DNA of 64,000 nt from the IMG/VR virus record IMGVR_UViG_3300020192_000009, positions 1 to 64,000 of that record; one strand, written 5' to 3'. The notes below the pieces were generated by a model. The model worked only from the letters and a program-made list of their open reading frames with translations, was not told the DNA's origin and did not search any database. Position 1 is the first letter of the stretch; every line of letters starts with the position of its first letter. Both the position numbers and the translations under genes were made by a program. This document shows positions 1 to 9,244 of the stretch, one piece after another. The stretch is from a virus.

Positions 1-573
1 TCGGGTACACGGGTCGTGGTGAAAGCTGGAAAAACTGCGGTGCAGCTGCATAAGCTGGCGCTTAAGTTGGCGCTTGCGTTTGCAATTCGGCTTGGGAAGG
101 TTATCTGTGCGACGCCTGAAGGCGTTTTGCGCATCGGAGCTGCCTCCGCAGGTGTGAATTTTGATATTGTGCCGCTTTTCTGCCAAGCATTGCGGGTTCG
201 CAACATCGCTACGATTCGCGCAAACCTGCCAGCGATCATCAAGTTGGCTTTGAAGCTGACAGCCTCGTCGGCGGTTCCTGGTTTAGGCCCTGTGTTGGCA
301 ACCATGAAGTTTGTGCCGGGGTTGTCTAAGTTTGCAGGCGCGCCTTTGGCGGCTTCACTTGGGCACGCCGATGATACGTATTTGGGCAATTGGAGCGAAG
401 CCGAGATTGCCAACGAGATTGCAAGCATGGCGGATAGTGAGATCGCCGACGCGCTGGGGCTTCCTGGTGATGAGATTTTCGGCAGGACGCCCACCGTGGC
501 AGGCACCGTGGTGTTCTTCAGTCTTGCAGGGTTGGCTATCGGTTACAGCACTTATACCATCCTGCGTAAATAG
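1..573 (+). CDS. Hydrophobic membrane protein, 5' end cut by window edge
   Basis: The reading frame is open to the first base, so the gene may begin outside the window; in-frame GTG codons at 16 and 19 are possible starts. The product is Ala/Leu-rich with amphipathic or hydrophobic stretches in the first two thirds and a clear C-terminal membrane span (VVFFSLAGLAIGYSTYTIL) followed by a short basic tail. No family is recognised. The same tail-anchored style recurs in the virion cluster at 12-19 kb, so a virion membrane protein is the best guess. It is followed 49 bp later by a glycosyltransferase-like gene on the same strand. Confidence 0.6.
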   Translation, partial: SGTRVVVKAGKTAVQLHKLALKLALAFAIRLGKVICATPEGVLRIGAASAGVNFDIVPLFCQALRVRNIATIRANLPAIIKLALKLTASSAVPGLGPVLATMKFVPGLSKFAGAPLAASLGHADDTYLGNWSEAEIANEIASMADSEIADALGLPGDEIFGRTPTVAGTVVFFSLAGLAIGYSTYTILRK

Positions 574-622
574 CAAATTGCGCCTAGACACGGCCCTGTA
601 ATGGCGGTTACTGTTACCGTCC

Positions 623-1345
623 ATGCACAGTACCGTCGTTGTTTTGACGTGTCCCCGTAGTAAGGCCTACCTGTGGGATACGCTTGCATCCTTGAATCGG
701 GCTGGGGCCTGTGAAGCTTTCGCCCCGCAGCACCGTTGGGTGCTTTCCGATGGTGACGCAATTGATGGGCAGCGCGTACTTGATGCCGATTGGCAGCTAC
801 ACCGGTTAGGCGGCGACCCCCGAGGCAATCTGCGGGCCTTTCTCGCGGTGTTCGCTTTCGCGTTACGCGATGTAACCTGTGATCACTTATTGTTCTTCGA
901 GGATGACGTTGTGGCCTGTAAAGGTGCAATTGCGCGCATGCTGCAAACAGGTGTGCCGCACGATTGCGCGTTTACAAGCTTCTTCGATATGAAGGAATGT
1001 CCTTATGGAATGCCGCCACAATTGCACAAGGTCAGCACCATGGGCGCTGATGGTCGTGGTTATTGGGGTAGTCAAGCGATCCTGTGGCCCCGGCGCACAA
1101 TGGAGTATTTGGTAGCACGTGGGCCTGCAATGCTTGAAGGCGGCAGCGCTCACAGTTCAGATTGTTTGTTTGGCTCGCATTTGCTTTTCAGCGCGACGCC
1201 GCATTATGCGCTTCACGTACCTAACTTAGTGGAGCATGTAGGTGATGTGTCGGCGATCTGGACATGGATGCCGAAGGTCAATCGTAAGGCGACAAGCTTT
1301 TTAGGCGAAGACTTTGACGCGTCACTTTTGCCGGTTTGGGGATAG
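623..1345 (+). CDS. Glycosyltransferase-like protein (EDD motif)
   Basis: 240 residues starting at ATG. The N-terminus resembles a GT-A fold start (STVVVLTCPRSKAYLWDTL), and a hydrophobic strand ends in an acidic metal-binding-type motif (LLFFEDDVV, near residue 95), as in GT2/GT25-type enzymes. A closely similar motif (FLTVLEDDIV) occurs in the 370-residue protein encoded at 9245-10357, so the two are probably related. Expected role: sugar transfer onto the virion or a surface polymer. It opens a tight run of sugar-related genes; the next begins only a few bases after its stop. The exact family and sugar are unknown. Confidence 0.65.
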   Translation: MHSTVVVLTCPRSKAYLWDTLASLNRAGACEAFAPQHRWVLSDGDAIDGQRVLDADWQLHRLGGDPRGNLRAFLAVFAFALRDVTCDHLLFFEDDVVACKGAIARMLQTGVPHDCAFTSFFDMKECPYGMPPQLHKVSTMGADGRGYWGSQAILWPRRTMEYLVARGPAMLEGGSAHSSDCLFGSHLLFSATPHYALHVPNLVEHVGDVSAIWTWMPKVNRKATSFLGEDFDASLLPVWG

Positions 1346-1349
1346 CTTC

Positions 1350-2198
1350 GTGCCCTACCGATTTGTGCGGCTTTCACGGCCAGATGTAACACCGTTGCAA
1401 GTCTGGGATTTGCGGCTACCCGATGGCAATCCGCTTTGGAGCGCGTTGGGCGCAAGCCACTTGCGCCAAGCGCAAGCTATGGGGCAGACGCCGCATGAAA
1501 TTGCAAATGCGCTTGCACAACGCGTTTTTCGCGCCGTTGAGTGCATTCACGAGACATTCGGGATTCAGCAAGTGCCTACGTATTTGCGGCAAGGCTTCAA
1601 GAGCGTTTGCGTTTACGGGGGTCTTGCATTGCTGCCTTTTTTTCGTGAAGCGCTTGTACACCAGCGTAAACAATTTGGTTGGCATTTTCACGTCTCAAAG
1701 CAGGGGCGGGATTATGCGGCGTATGCCAAGCGTGCAATTTTTGGCAAAGATTGCACGATGCATGTGTGTGACGTGGGGCAAACAAGCCTAAAGCTCTACA
1801 CGCCCCAAAACACACGTGTCATTTGTACGCGGGATCCCGTTCTCGTTCCGTATGGGGCATGCTCCGACAAAGCAAGCTTGACCGCGCAATTCGTAGGCAG
1901 TGCACTTGCAGAATTGTTGTTAACAGCACGGCCAGGCGCGCCGTTGTTGCTTGCGTTGCCCTGCCCGATTGATAGCTCTTTTCGTTTTGGAGCAAACACG
2001 TATGGGTTTGAAGGGCAGGGTTTGCCGTTCGTTACAGAGATTCTTCGCATTGCTAAAGCGGCACCAAACACAACAGTGTATCTTGCAAACGATGCGGAGC
2101 TTGCAGCTGAATGTGCGCGAGAAGAAACGCTCACACTTGGTAATACGCTTGCGCTGACACTTGGACACGGGCCTGGGGCGGCGATCTTACACGGGTAA
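1350..2198 (+). CDS. ASKHA-fold (sugar kinase/actin-like) protein
   Basis: 282 residues from GTG 1350, chosen because it lies just after the upstream stop and is preceded by a GGGGA ribosome site; an in-frame ATG at 1314 would overlap the upstream gene. A phosphate-1-like loop VCDVGQTSLKLY (about residues 138-150) and a glycine-rich C-terminal loop LTLGHGPGAAIL resemble the nucleotide-binding loops of ROK sugar kinases and related ATPases. The usual ROK zinc motif was not seen. Position between a glycosyltransferase and a sugar nucleotidyltransferase suggests hexose phosphorylation for sugar-nucleotide synthesis. Another ASKHA activity is possible. Confidence 0.55.
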   Translation: MPYRFVRLSRPDVTPLQVWDLRLPDGNPLWSALGASHLRQAQAMGQTPHEIANALAQRVFRAVECIHETFGIQQVPTYLRQGFKSVCVYGGLALLPFFREALVHQRKQFGWHFHVSKQGRDYAAYAKRAIFGKDCTMHVCDVGQTSLKLYTPQNTRVICTRDPVLVPYGACSDKASLTAQFVGSALAELLLTARPGAPLLLALPCPIDSSFRFGANTYGFEGQGLPFVTEILRIAKAAPNTTVYLANDAELAAECAREETLTLGNTLALTLGHGPGAAILHG

Positions 2199-2202
2199 TT
2201 TT

Positions 2203-2913
2203 ATGACAGCAGCAGCGGTCTTAGCAGAAGCGCACACAGTTTTTTACAAGCAGCAAGCCATAACACTCGTAGGCCATGCGCACGATCACATTACGCGGAT
2301 TTGGCGTAATACTGGCAAGTTTTACGAGCATCAATTGTTAGAGGCAATTCATGCTTATGATTTGCCCGGCGTCTACGCTGACGTAGGCGCGCATGTTGGC
2401 AATCACGCTGTGTTTTTTGCAACTATGTGCCGGGCCACACAAGTCATTGCATGCGAAGCATCTGCCCGCAATTTACAGTTGTTGTCGCGCAATGTTGTCG
2501 CGCAATCTACAAGCGCAACGTTGCGTGGCGCTATTACTGTGGTGCCACAACCTATGGGCACAGGGCTCGACACTGTTGAGGTCTGCGAGCTTTCGACGAC
2601 AAATACCGGCATGGATTGTGTTTTGCAATCACAAAAAGCCACAGCCCGCCATACGTGGGCCTTAGACAATACGTTATCAGAAGTTGTACAAGGCCAAGAC
2701 CGCGTTGCAGTTCTAAAAATTGATGTCGAAGGCTTTGAGATGCCAGTGTTACATGGCGCACGGTTGACCATTGAAGCTGATAGACCTTTGATTGTTATTG
2801 AAGCCGCAACACCACGCGCGCACATTGCACAAAGTGAATGGCTGTTAGCGCGTGACTACAAGATTGTGGGTCAGTACAATGCCACACCGACTTTTATTTG
2901 GGAGCCTCGTTAA
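2203..2913 (+). CDS. FkbM-family SAM-dependent methyltransferase
   Basis: 236 residues from ATG 2203, 4 bp after the previous stop. The SAM-binding motif I is clear (YADVGAHVGNHAVFFA, about residues 58-73), followed by an acidic strand end (VIACEAS) and the FkbM hallmark KIDVEGFE with the downstream hydrophobic strand ending in E-A. FkbM enzymes O-methylate sugars or small molecules. Here the likely substrate is a sugar made or transferred by the flanking genes, capping or diversifying a glycan. The family is secure; the substrate is inferred from context. Confidence 0.85.
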   Translation: MTAAAVLAEAHTVFYKQQAITLVGHAHDHITRIWRNTGKFYEHQLLEAIHAYDLPGVYADVGAHVGNHAVFFATMCRATQVIACEASARNLQLLSRNVVAQSTSATLRGAITVVPQPMGTGLDTVEVCELSTTNTGMDCVLQSQKATARHTWALDNTLSEVVQGQDRVAVLKIDVEGFEMPVLHGARLTIEADRPLIVIEAATPRAHIAQSEWLLARDYKIVGQYNATPTFIWEPR

Positions 2914-2916
2914 AAA

Positions 2917-3675
2917 ATGCCTGCGCCAAGTGTTTGTGTTTTGCTTATGTGTGGTGGACAACAAACGCGCATGAACAGTGTGCTTACAACGCCTAAACAA
3001 CTTGTAGATGTTGCAGGCGAGCCCAATGTGTTGCGCACGGTTCGCATGTTGCACGAGTTGACAAGTCGGGCGCTTGTGACCATTGCAGCGCCAAAGACAA
3101 GCTTGTGGGAAAGCATTGCGCGTGATGCGCATGCAATACTCAAAGAGCCGACAACGCCGCTATTTCTTGAATCTGCGTTTGCAGCTTTGCCGCGTTTTCC
3201 GTTGCATGTTGTTGATCGCTATTTAGTCCTTTGCGGTGATACCGTTTTTTCGCATGATGCGCTTCGCGCACTTGTACAGCCCAACAACACGCAAGCGTTA
3301 ACATTCTGTGCGCGCTACGTGCCCCACATGTTCACGGGGCGAGACAGTGGTGAGTTGTATGGGTTTTCGTTTGAAGCTGCGAGCTATGGGCAAGTGGTCT
3401 ACTACGTACGCGAATGTCTGGAACGGCTCAAACGCCTAACCCAAGAGCTATCGCAAGTGACAACGGATCCTGAAATCATCGGTGCCGTTCGCGAGCGTAA
3501 CTGTTATTTGTGGTACTTCATGCATGTGTTGGAAGACTTGAATTTTGCGCATGTGCATGACGTAGCTGTCGATGACTACACGGATGACATTGACAGCCCG
3601 CAGGACCTAGCCAATTTGCCAAAGATCATTGCGGCTATGCAGCTGCAGGCCCAAGTGTTAGAAGGTGCCCTGTGA
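2917..3675 (+). CDS. Sugar nucleotidyltransferase-like protein (NTP_transferase)
   Basis: 252 residues. The N-terminus has the pyrophosphorylase signature: hydrophobic strand, then CGGQQTRM (about 12-19) and TPKQLVDVAG (25-34), where Arg and Lys contact the NTP. A middle strand ends CGDTVFS, matching the metal-binding Asp region, and the C-terminus has the DDIDSPQDL motif common in this family. Expected reaction: NTP plus sugar-1-phosphate gives NDP-sugar. It ends with a TGATG overlap with the next gene, indicating translational coupling. The sugar is unknown. Confidence 0.8.
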   Translation: MPAPSVCVLLMCGGQQTRMNSVLTTPKQLVDVAGEPNVLRTVRMLHELTSRALVTIAAPKTSLWESIARDAHAILKEPTTPLFLESAFAALPRFPLHVVDRYLVLCGDTVFSHDALRALVQPNNTQALTFCARYVPHMFTGRDSGELYGFSFEAASYGQVVYYVRECLERLKRLTQELSQVTTDPEIIGAVRERNCYLWYFMHVLEDLNFAHVHDVAVDDYTDDIDSPQDLANLPKIIAAMQLQAQVLEGAL

Positions 3676-4232
3676 TGCGTGAGGCTTTTATCAGTGCATA
3701 CGGGGATCGCGTTACTGGTGATTCGCTACTTGCATTGCGTTTTGTGCGTACACAAACATACGCAATAACGCTACCCCCCGAGCCGGTGTTTGTTCATGCA
3801 ACAGCGTTGACGCCCAATCGCTTAGTGGTCCTTGAACGGCAAGCTGACAGCCAGCACGCGCATTTGCATACGTACAATCTACGAGACGGCTACTACCCTG
3901 GTGCTGATTTGCGTGTGCGCGTTTACACGCTCGATGATCCGGATCTTCTTGCAATGGTAAGCACAGTGACAGGCACGACACTAAATTGCACACTGCAACA
4001 AGGAACGGCTCCCGGCACAACCGTTGTGCGATTTGATACCGCGCTTGATACCGCACAGGCCCAAGTGATCGTACAGCCTTACGCGGCGAGTTTTCGCATA
4101 GCAGAGACAACTTTCTTGCAGGCGAATGTATGCACCATTCGGACACTCATTACACGAACGCCGCCTGTGCCCATTGAAACAAATATTGAAGTTGCAATTG
4201 TGCGGCATCTGGGGCCTTTACGTGCGCGATAG
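3675..4232 (+). CDS. Hypothetical beta-rich protein in sugar operon
   Basis: 185 residues from ATG 3675, which overlaps the preceding TGA by one base; GTG 3672 is an alternative. The sequence alternates short hydrophobic strands and turns, with many Thr/Val residues, no signal peptide and no membrane span. No motif recognised. Its place inside the glycan operon suggests an accessory protein such as a sugar-binding or acceptor protein, but nothing in the sequence proves it. Confidence 0.6.
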   Translation: MREAFISAYGDRVTGDSLLALRFVRTQTYAITLPPEPVFVHATALTPNRLVVLERQADSQHAHLHTYNLRDGYYPGADLRVRVYTLDDPDLLAMVSTVTGTTLNCTLQQGTAPGTTVVRFDTALDTAQAQVIVQPYAASFRIAETTFLQANVCTIRTLITRTPPVPIETNIEVAIVRHLGPLRAR

Positions 4233-4246
4233 GTGCGGGTACTGCC

Positions 4247-5941
4247 ATGCAACTTAATTTCGTTTTGATTCAACGTTTGGTGGAGTACAACGCACCAAAT
4301 TGGCACGACGTAGATGATCTACAATGGCTCGCGGCAACGTTCGATAACATTTATGTTGAACCACTTGATAGCTGGTATGCAGCTGCGCAACGTGCGTTTG
4401 CAAACGGCGCCAATGTTGTTTGCTTTTTAGATATTGGCGAGCTTGGCCACAGTGTGGCTGAAGCGCCTGCATGGCGCGCTATTGCACAGCGGGCATTGGA
4501 TGAAAACCGTACAGCGGTATTTATGCCGCATACAGAGCACGCGACTGTGCCCGATGTAACCCTTCCTGCAATAATACGTACGTGCCGTACGTATCGCTTA
4601 CGCATGTTCGTTCGTGAAGTGCCGCAATGCTTGTTGTGGTTCGTTGGTCCCGGGCGTGATGCTTCATTGCTGCAGGGGGCATTGGCATATCGTGGTTTAC
4701 TGGTCGAAAACGTGGAGACTTACGATACATTGCCTCGCAGTGATCGTGTGACGTGGGACAACGTTGCAGATTCGATGTTTACGCGTGTGCCTGCGACGCT
4801 ATCAGATCGTGTGGCGCATACGCTTGTGGATTTCGCGGCTGCGCAAACTGCGGTATCCATCGCATACAAAGCAATGATGGTTACAACGGCGCAAAGCATG
4901 TGCTCAGCGCCAGAAATTATTTTAAAAGCGGAAGAAGTGGTAAAGCGCGATGGCATTACGGTACTCGAAGCGCATCAACGCTATATGCGCTTTTTTGCGT
5001 GGGATCCCGTTTGGTTTGCCAAGCGTTTGGTGTCCGCACAATCAAAATACACGGGGTTCTGCGCTCAACGCGCTTTTCAATTGTTTGCAAACCAATTGGG
5101 GTTCGACATTGAATTGCACGACGGTGCGGCGGCGCAAGCATTGACGGAAGTTACAGCGGCGGTTGCGCTTACTGCCCCTGCGATTGCACAGCAGGCAAGC
5201 GCAGCGTTGATCGCTTGTGGGGCGTTTACTTTCACACCTATAGACCAGCAGGCGCCTACACATGTGATTGCGGATGCCAAGACACACGACCCACGGCATT
5301 CGACAATTTTGGTGTTTGATACAATACCTGCGCGCGGCGACTTCCACGCTGTCACTGCTATTTTATGCGCGCGGTGTATTGTGGTTTTCTCGGAAGCACA
5401 ACGCATAGCATTTTTACGTGTGTTTTCTTTGTTTGATAAGGTTCACGTTGTCCGTTTGTCCGCAACGCCTTACGTAACGCCTGTAACAAAGTTGCCATTT
5501 CATGTGTTCATTGAAGCAGGTACAAATTTGCAGCTATGCGAAGCTTTGCGCGTTCGCTTGCCGCAGATTGTGTTTGTAACGGAGCCCGCGCAGCTTGGAA
5601 GCTGTGTGCTCTACATTGACGCACAATTAAATGAATGCGCGCCTGCAGCGTGGACACCGTTGCGGTTACTTGAAGCCCAAGTCAACGGCATTATTCCTGT
5701 CTGCGTTGGCGTTGGCGCGATACCTGAATACATTAAGTTTGGGTTCTTTTACAAAACGCCAGCGACCGCCGCCGCGTGTGTGTCCGCGATGGTTACGCGT
5801 TGTGCGGCATTGCTCGAAGACGATGGCGCGCGGCAAGCGTTACTTGATAATTTGCCGAACATGACAGCCTTGCACCCTGATATAACGCTGTGGTCCTGGC
5901 GGGCGTTATTCTGCGCATCTGACGGTTACGCAGGCTCGTGA
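4247..5941 (+). CDS. Large glycosyltransferase-like protein (GT4-like C-terminus)
   Basis: 564 residues. The C-terminal 100 residues carry a GT-B donor-site pattern: LLEAQVNGIIPVCVGVG (acidic Glu followed by a hydrophobic strand), then a short loop and AALLEDDGARQALLDN, as in GT4 enzymes. The N-terminal part has Rossmann-like strands (NGANVVCFLDIGELG) but no recognised domain. Expected to transfer a sugar from an NDP donor. It is the last gene of the + strand sugar run and overlaps the convergent gene at 5926 by 16 bp. Confidence 0.6.
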   Translation: MQLNFVLIQRLVEYNAPNWHDVDDLQWLAATFDNIYVEPLDSWYAAAQRAFANGANVVCFLDIGELGHSVAEAPAWRAIAQRALDENRTAVFMPHTEHATVPDVTLPAIIRTCRTYRLRMFVREVPQCLLWFVGPGRDASLLQGALAYRGLLVENVETYDTLPRSDRVTWDNVADSMFTRVPATLSDRVAHTLVDFAAAQTAVSIAYKAMMVTTAQSMCSAPEIILKAEEVVKRDGITVLEAHQRYMRFFAWDPVWFAKRLVSAQSKYTGFCAQRAFQLFANQLGFDIELHDGAAAQALTEVTAAVALTAPAIAQQASAALIACGAFTFTPIDQQAPTHVIADAKTHDPRHSTILVFDTIPARGDFHAVTAILCARCIVVFSEAQRIAFLRVFSLFDKVHVVRLSATPYVTPVTKLPFHVFIEAGTNLQLCEALRVRLPQIVFVTEPAQLGSCVLYIDAQLNECAPAAWTPLRLLEAQVNGIIPVCVGVGAIPEYIKFGFFYKTPATAAACVSAMVTRCAALLEDDGARQALLDNLPNMTALHPDITLWSWRALFCASDGYAGS

Positions 5942-6723
5942 ACAATACCCCAAAGCTGATGCGCGGGGTGGTTCGTTGCTTGTAAGGCTTGCGCAAGTTC
6001 AAAGTTTGTTGTGCATGTTACAGGCACAGCGTGCGCTGTTGCAGGTGAGACAATAACTGTTGCGCCGAACAGCGGTGTCCGCATGGGCATCTTAAACACA
6101 TGCACATGTGGTTCAAGATGCGGTGAACCATACGCAGGTACATGCAAACTTGGGTGTTGTGTGCTGATTAACGCCATGTTTGCAGGTACAGGCGCGATAT
6201 CGTGCAACGGTGGGCCCCACACAGTGCATTTGGCTGTGTCGCGCGCAGCCTGTAGTGTTTCAGGCAGCGTTGCAAAGTGTGCGAAGCTCGCAGCTTGTGC
6301 CAATGGCAGCGCTTGCCACAAGTCACGAGATTGCCAGTGTTCTCGCTGTTTGCGCAATAACGTACGGATCCGGTATTCGTGTGCTGCTGCTGTTAGCGGC
6401 GTTTCGTATTGGCGCACAGGTTGCGCTTTCCAGTATCCCGCAGCCGCGCGATACCAGCGTAGCGCATCTGTGAGAAAATCCAGTTGTTCGCAAATATCGC
6501 CAAGCAAGCAAAACGCTTCGTAAGACGCGCCATCATGCAATGCGCGTAATGCCCATGTCTCTGCCGTATCAAATGCGCCTTGCGCGTATGCTTGATGTGC
6601 CGCATTGAGCGCCAACCTGTGGTGCTCGTCGGCGTAAGCGCCATGCGACACAATGCGGTTTTTACGTGCATTCACAATGGTTGCAAGGCTGCTACTTGGG
6701 TCTTGTAAGGTTTCAACGAACAT
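5926..6723 (-). CDS. TPR-containing protein, companion of the upstream GT
   Basis: 265 residues from ATG 6723, which overlaps the upstream glycosyltransferase stop by 11 bp; a longer frame exists but would lie wholly inside that gene. Residues about 20-80 hold TPR-like helices (AYAQGAFDTAETWALRALHD, then EAFCLLGDICEQLDFL) almost identical in style to the TPR segments of the proteins encoded at 6713-7993 and 9245-10357. No catalytic glycosyltransferase motif was found in the rest. It may be a partner subunit, or a GT-TPR gene that lost its catalytic half. Confidence 0.65.
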   Translation of the reverse strand: MFVETLQDPSSSLATIVNARKNRIVSHGAYADEHHRLALNAAHQAYAQGAFDTAETWALRALHDGASYEAFCLLGDICEQLDFLTDALRWYRAAAGYWKAQPVRQYETPLTAAAHEYRIRTLLRKQREHWQSRDLWQALPLAQAASFAHFATLPETLQAARDTAKCTVWGPPLHDIAPVPANMALISTQHPSLHVPAYGSPHLEPHVHVFKMPMRTPLFGATVIVSPATAHAVPVTCTTNFELAQALQATNHPAHQLWGIVHEPA

Positions 6724-7993
6724 TGCGATGTGCCATTGAGGCTGTTGCTGTAACAAGTTCAGGTGCAATGCCTTCGAGTGCGCCGATAGCTTCTCGAATT
6801 TGCGTGCGTCGCGCCCAGCGAAGTTCACCGCCTTCGAGCCATCCGAAACTATCGATCATAGGTGCGCGGCATGCGCAATCGAACCAAAATAGCGCTGCAG
6901 GTAAGTCGCCGCGATCTTCTGCAATGTCGCCTAAGCGGTAGAAGGCTTCTAAGATAGGCCCATCAAGTAATGCGCGAAACGCCCAAAGCTCAGCTTGATC
7001 GAAGTTATCGTCACGGTAGTACAGTTCTGCAAGGCCGCAAGCCAAGACAGCGCGTTCGCCTGTAGCGGGGCCGCGTACTTCGGCAAAGCTGCGAAACTTT
7101 TCTGTGGCTTTTAGGGCTTCTGCAAGATTGCCTTCGCCTATGAAGTGCTTAGCGACGTGAAACGTTGCGTTCAAGTCACCTTGATCCGAATCCGCCACAA
7201 GGGCGGCATGCCCTTCTGCGCGTTGTGCGTCTCTGCGCGCACGTTCTAGGCGCGTTCGCAATGAAGTGTCATGCATGACGCAGATATCATCAGTGATCGC
7301 AACAACTTCGTCTGCAGCATACGAAAAATTCAATTGGTTATGTGTCGCTCGAAACCAGCGATAACGCGTGCGCGCAAGTCGCAATGTATCGCGCATAACA
7401 ACAGTGCCCAAGTTTACGTTGATCTCTATGGCCGTGTACTGCGGTTGCAAGGCAATGCGCAAATCGACGGGCACTTTGCTGAAGTACTCGTCAGTGTCTA
7501 AAATCAAAGCCCATGGTGTTTGCACTTTGGCGCGCCCAATGTTGCGTGCATTGGAAAAGTGCATTTTGTCAGCGGCCCAGTCTTCCGCGCTTAGGCCAAT
7601 GGCTTGCGCATCAAATACATGTACTTCATCCGCAAAAGCCGCTGCGGCTGTATGCGTTGCAGCATCCGAGCGTCCATCAATGCCAACGATGATGTAATCG
7701 ACGTGCACCATTGCCGAATGAATGGCGCGTTCTAGGCCTGCAGCATCAGACCTGACAATCATGTCCAATGTGACTATTGGCGTTTCTGGTGGGCCCGGTA
7801 CGATGTCCACAAAGACACTTGCGTGTGTGCAAGAAAAGCGCACTTTGCCATGTGGCGTGAAGCGTGCGCGTAAGTCGCGAAGCGCAGGCCCGCCGCGCAA
7901 AGGATGCGTAAAAGTGAAACGTGCGGGTGCTTCAAAAACAAAACCCGAAAGCTCTTCGAGCGTTTCGGGTCTGTAGCTTGCGTAAGGGGTCAT
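6713..7993 (-). CDS. GT2-type glycosyltransferase with C-terminal TPR repeats
   Basis: 426 residues. Residues about 75-180 are a GT2 catalytic domain: VTLDMIVRSDAAGLERAI, then VDYIIVGIDGRSDAAT, SNARNIGRAKVQTPWAL and the DxD-type motif LDTDEYF. The C-terminal part has at least two TPR units (AELYYRDDNFDQAELWAFRAL; EAFYRLGDIAEDRGDLPAAL). Family knowledge: such proteins glycosylate proteins or extend glycans. It heads a - strand pair with the overlapping TPR gene, and belongs to a set of related TPR-GT genes in this 6-kb block. Confidence 0.8.
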   Translation of the reverse strand: MTPYASYRPETLEELSGFVFEAPARFTFTHPLRGGPALRDLRARFTPHGKVRFSCTHASVFVDIVPGPPETPIVTLDMIVRSDAAGLERAIHSAMVHVDYIIVGIDGRSDAATHTAAAAFADEVHVFDAQAIGLSAEDWAADKMHFSNARNIGRAKVQTPWALILDTDEYFSKVPVDLRIALQPQYTAIEINVNLGTVVMRDTLRLARTRYRWFRATHNQLNFSYAADEVVAITDDICVMHDTSLRTRLERARRDAQRAEGHAALVADSDQGDLNATFHVAKHFIGEGNLAEALKATEKFRSFAEVRGPATGERAVLACGLAELYYRDDNFDQAELWAFRALLDGPILEAFYRLGDIAEDRGDLPAALFWFDCACRAPMIDSFGWLEGGELRWARRTQIREAIGALEGIAPELVTATASMAHRNVR

Positions 7994-8050
7994 GCGCGCA
8001 ATTTACAGCATTGCGTCTGCCGCTGTCTAGGCGGTTACGGGGCTGCGTGC

Positions 8051-8536
8051 TTAGATTTCGATATTGTGTTGCCGTTGGACGAACAAGCGCCCACGTACGG
8101 TGGGGCTGACATCGGTGGCGGAACCCGCGCCATCACGAGCGACAAGAATACCAAAGTGCCGTGTGCCTATTGGCGTGGTGCCAGAAGGTTGGCCTGCGAA
8201 TATTAGAATTTCTGCGGTGCCATTGTCCCTGACAGTTGCAACGGTAAATCGTACGTAAACGCGTTGATTGCGAAAAGGTGTTCCAATGCTGGTTACAACT
8301 TGGCCCGTAATTGGCTGAAACCAGGCCGTCACCTCATTGCGGCGTTTAAGCTCATCAGAAGATCCGAGGGTCAACGCTGCAAGGTCTTCTAACACAGAGC
8401 CGTAAACGTCTCCGGTGTAGCCTACCCTGAATTGCGTACAGGCAACGACTTGGCCAAACACAAGTGTGGCACCCAGGCCATTGTTGACTGTTGTCAGGTT
8501 GATGTTGAAATACAGTTTTTTTCGACGGGTTGCCAT
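8051..8536 (-). CDS. Beta-rich virion-type protein, paralogue 1
   Basis: 161 residues, clearly homologous along its length to the 170-residue product of 8644-9156: both begin with Lys/Arg then KKLYF, share ACTQFR..Y.GD.YG.VL.DL.AL, F.P..GQV, NQRVYV.F, GTTPIGTRHF (GSTPIGTRHF in the other), and end FVQRQHNIEI or YVQRQHSIEI. No signal peptide or membrane span. The conserved start and end and the beta-strand pattern fit a small capsid or spike subunit; the function is inferred. A tandem duplication is the simplest origin. Confidence 0.75.
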   Translation of the reverse strand: MATRRKKLYFNINLTTVNNGLGATLVFGQVVACTQFRVGYTGDVYGSVLEDLAALTLGSSDELKRRNEVTAWFQPITGQVVTSIGTPFRNQRVYVRFTVATVRDNGTAEILIFAGQPSGTTPIGTRHFGILVARDGAGSATDVSPTVRGRLFVQRQHNIEI

Positions 8537-8597
8537 TGCTTCAGCGTCGTCAATAAAGCGTGATCGGTCAAATATCGCACGGCGTTAGATGCACAAA

Positions 8598-8635
8598 AGC
8601 CCTTGGCGGCGCGCATTGCGCCTACACCAAGGGCT
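8598..8635 (-). terminator. Rho-independent-type terminator
   Basis: A 9-bp perfect inverted repeat, AGCCCTTGG and CCAAGGGCT, separated by 20 bp. Read on the minus strand it is followed by TTTTGTG. It lies just past the 3' end of the gene at 8644-9156 and separates it from its paralogue. Confidence 0.75.
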
Positions 8636-8643
8636 GAAAGGCT

Positions 8644-9156
8644 TTAGATTTCGATTGAGTGTTGGCGCTGCACGTACAGCACGCCGCGTACGGTGGCGCT
8701 GGTTACGAGATTTGCGGTACGATCTCGAATAACGAGAACGCTGAAGTGTCGAGTTCCAATAGGGGTTGAGCCTTGCAGCTGTGGCGCAAAGACCAAGCCA
8801 TCAGTGATTGCTAATGGAATTGACGCAGGGTTTTCTGTGCCGTTAACGAAACCGGTTGTTGCCGCGATAAACTTAACGTAAACCCGTTGGTTAATGCCTG
8901 TGTTGCCGGGGAATGCGGCAGTTGCAGCGTTTATGGCTACCTGCCCACTTAGCGGACTAAACCAAGCCGCAACACTGTGAAGCCGTTTGCGGGCCGCAGG
9001 GGATCCCGCTACGAGTGCGGGCAGGTCGTCGAGCACCCCGCCGTAAAGATCACCGTTGTAGGATTGGCGAAATTGCGTGCAAGGAAACGCGAGGCCGCGT
9101 GTCGCACCTATAAGGGCTACATCGAAATAAAGTTTCTTTTTGCGAATTGCGGGCAT
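8644..9156 (-). CDS. Beta-rich virion-type protein, paralogue 2
   Basis: 170 residues. The ATG at 9156 has a strong AAGGAG site about 8 bases upstream on the minus strand, stronger than for most genes here, suggesting high expression. Sequence blocks match the adjacent paralogue: CTQFRQSYNGDLYGGVL, FSPLSGQVAIN, NQRVYVKF, GSTPIGTRHFSVLVIRD and the terminal YVQRQHSIEI. It is longer by an insertion with Asn/Gly-rich turns. A capsid or spike subunit is likely; no named family recognised. A terminator follows it, so it can be expressed alone. Confidence 0.75.
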   Translation of the reverse strand: MPAIRKKKLYFDVALIGATRGLAFPCTQFRQSYNGDLYGGVLDDLPALVAGSPAARKRLHSVAAWFSPLSGQVAINAATAAFPGNTGINQRVYVKFIAATTGFVNGTENPASIPLAITDGLVFAPQLQGSTPIGTRHFSVLVIRDRTANLVTSATVRGVLYVQRQHSIEI

Positions 9157-9244
9157 TGCTCAAGCTCCTTGATATGGGAGCCTCAATTAGACCGGTAATT
9201 CGTTAATAAATCAAAATAGGGCAAACGCCTTGCGAAATACGGCC

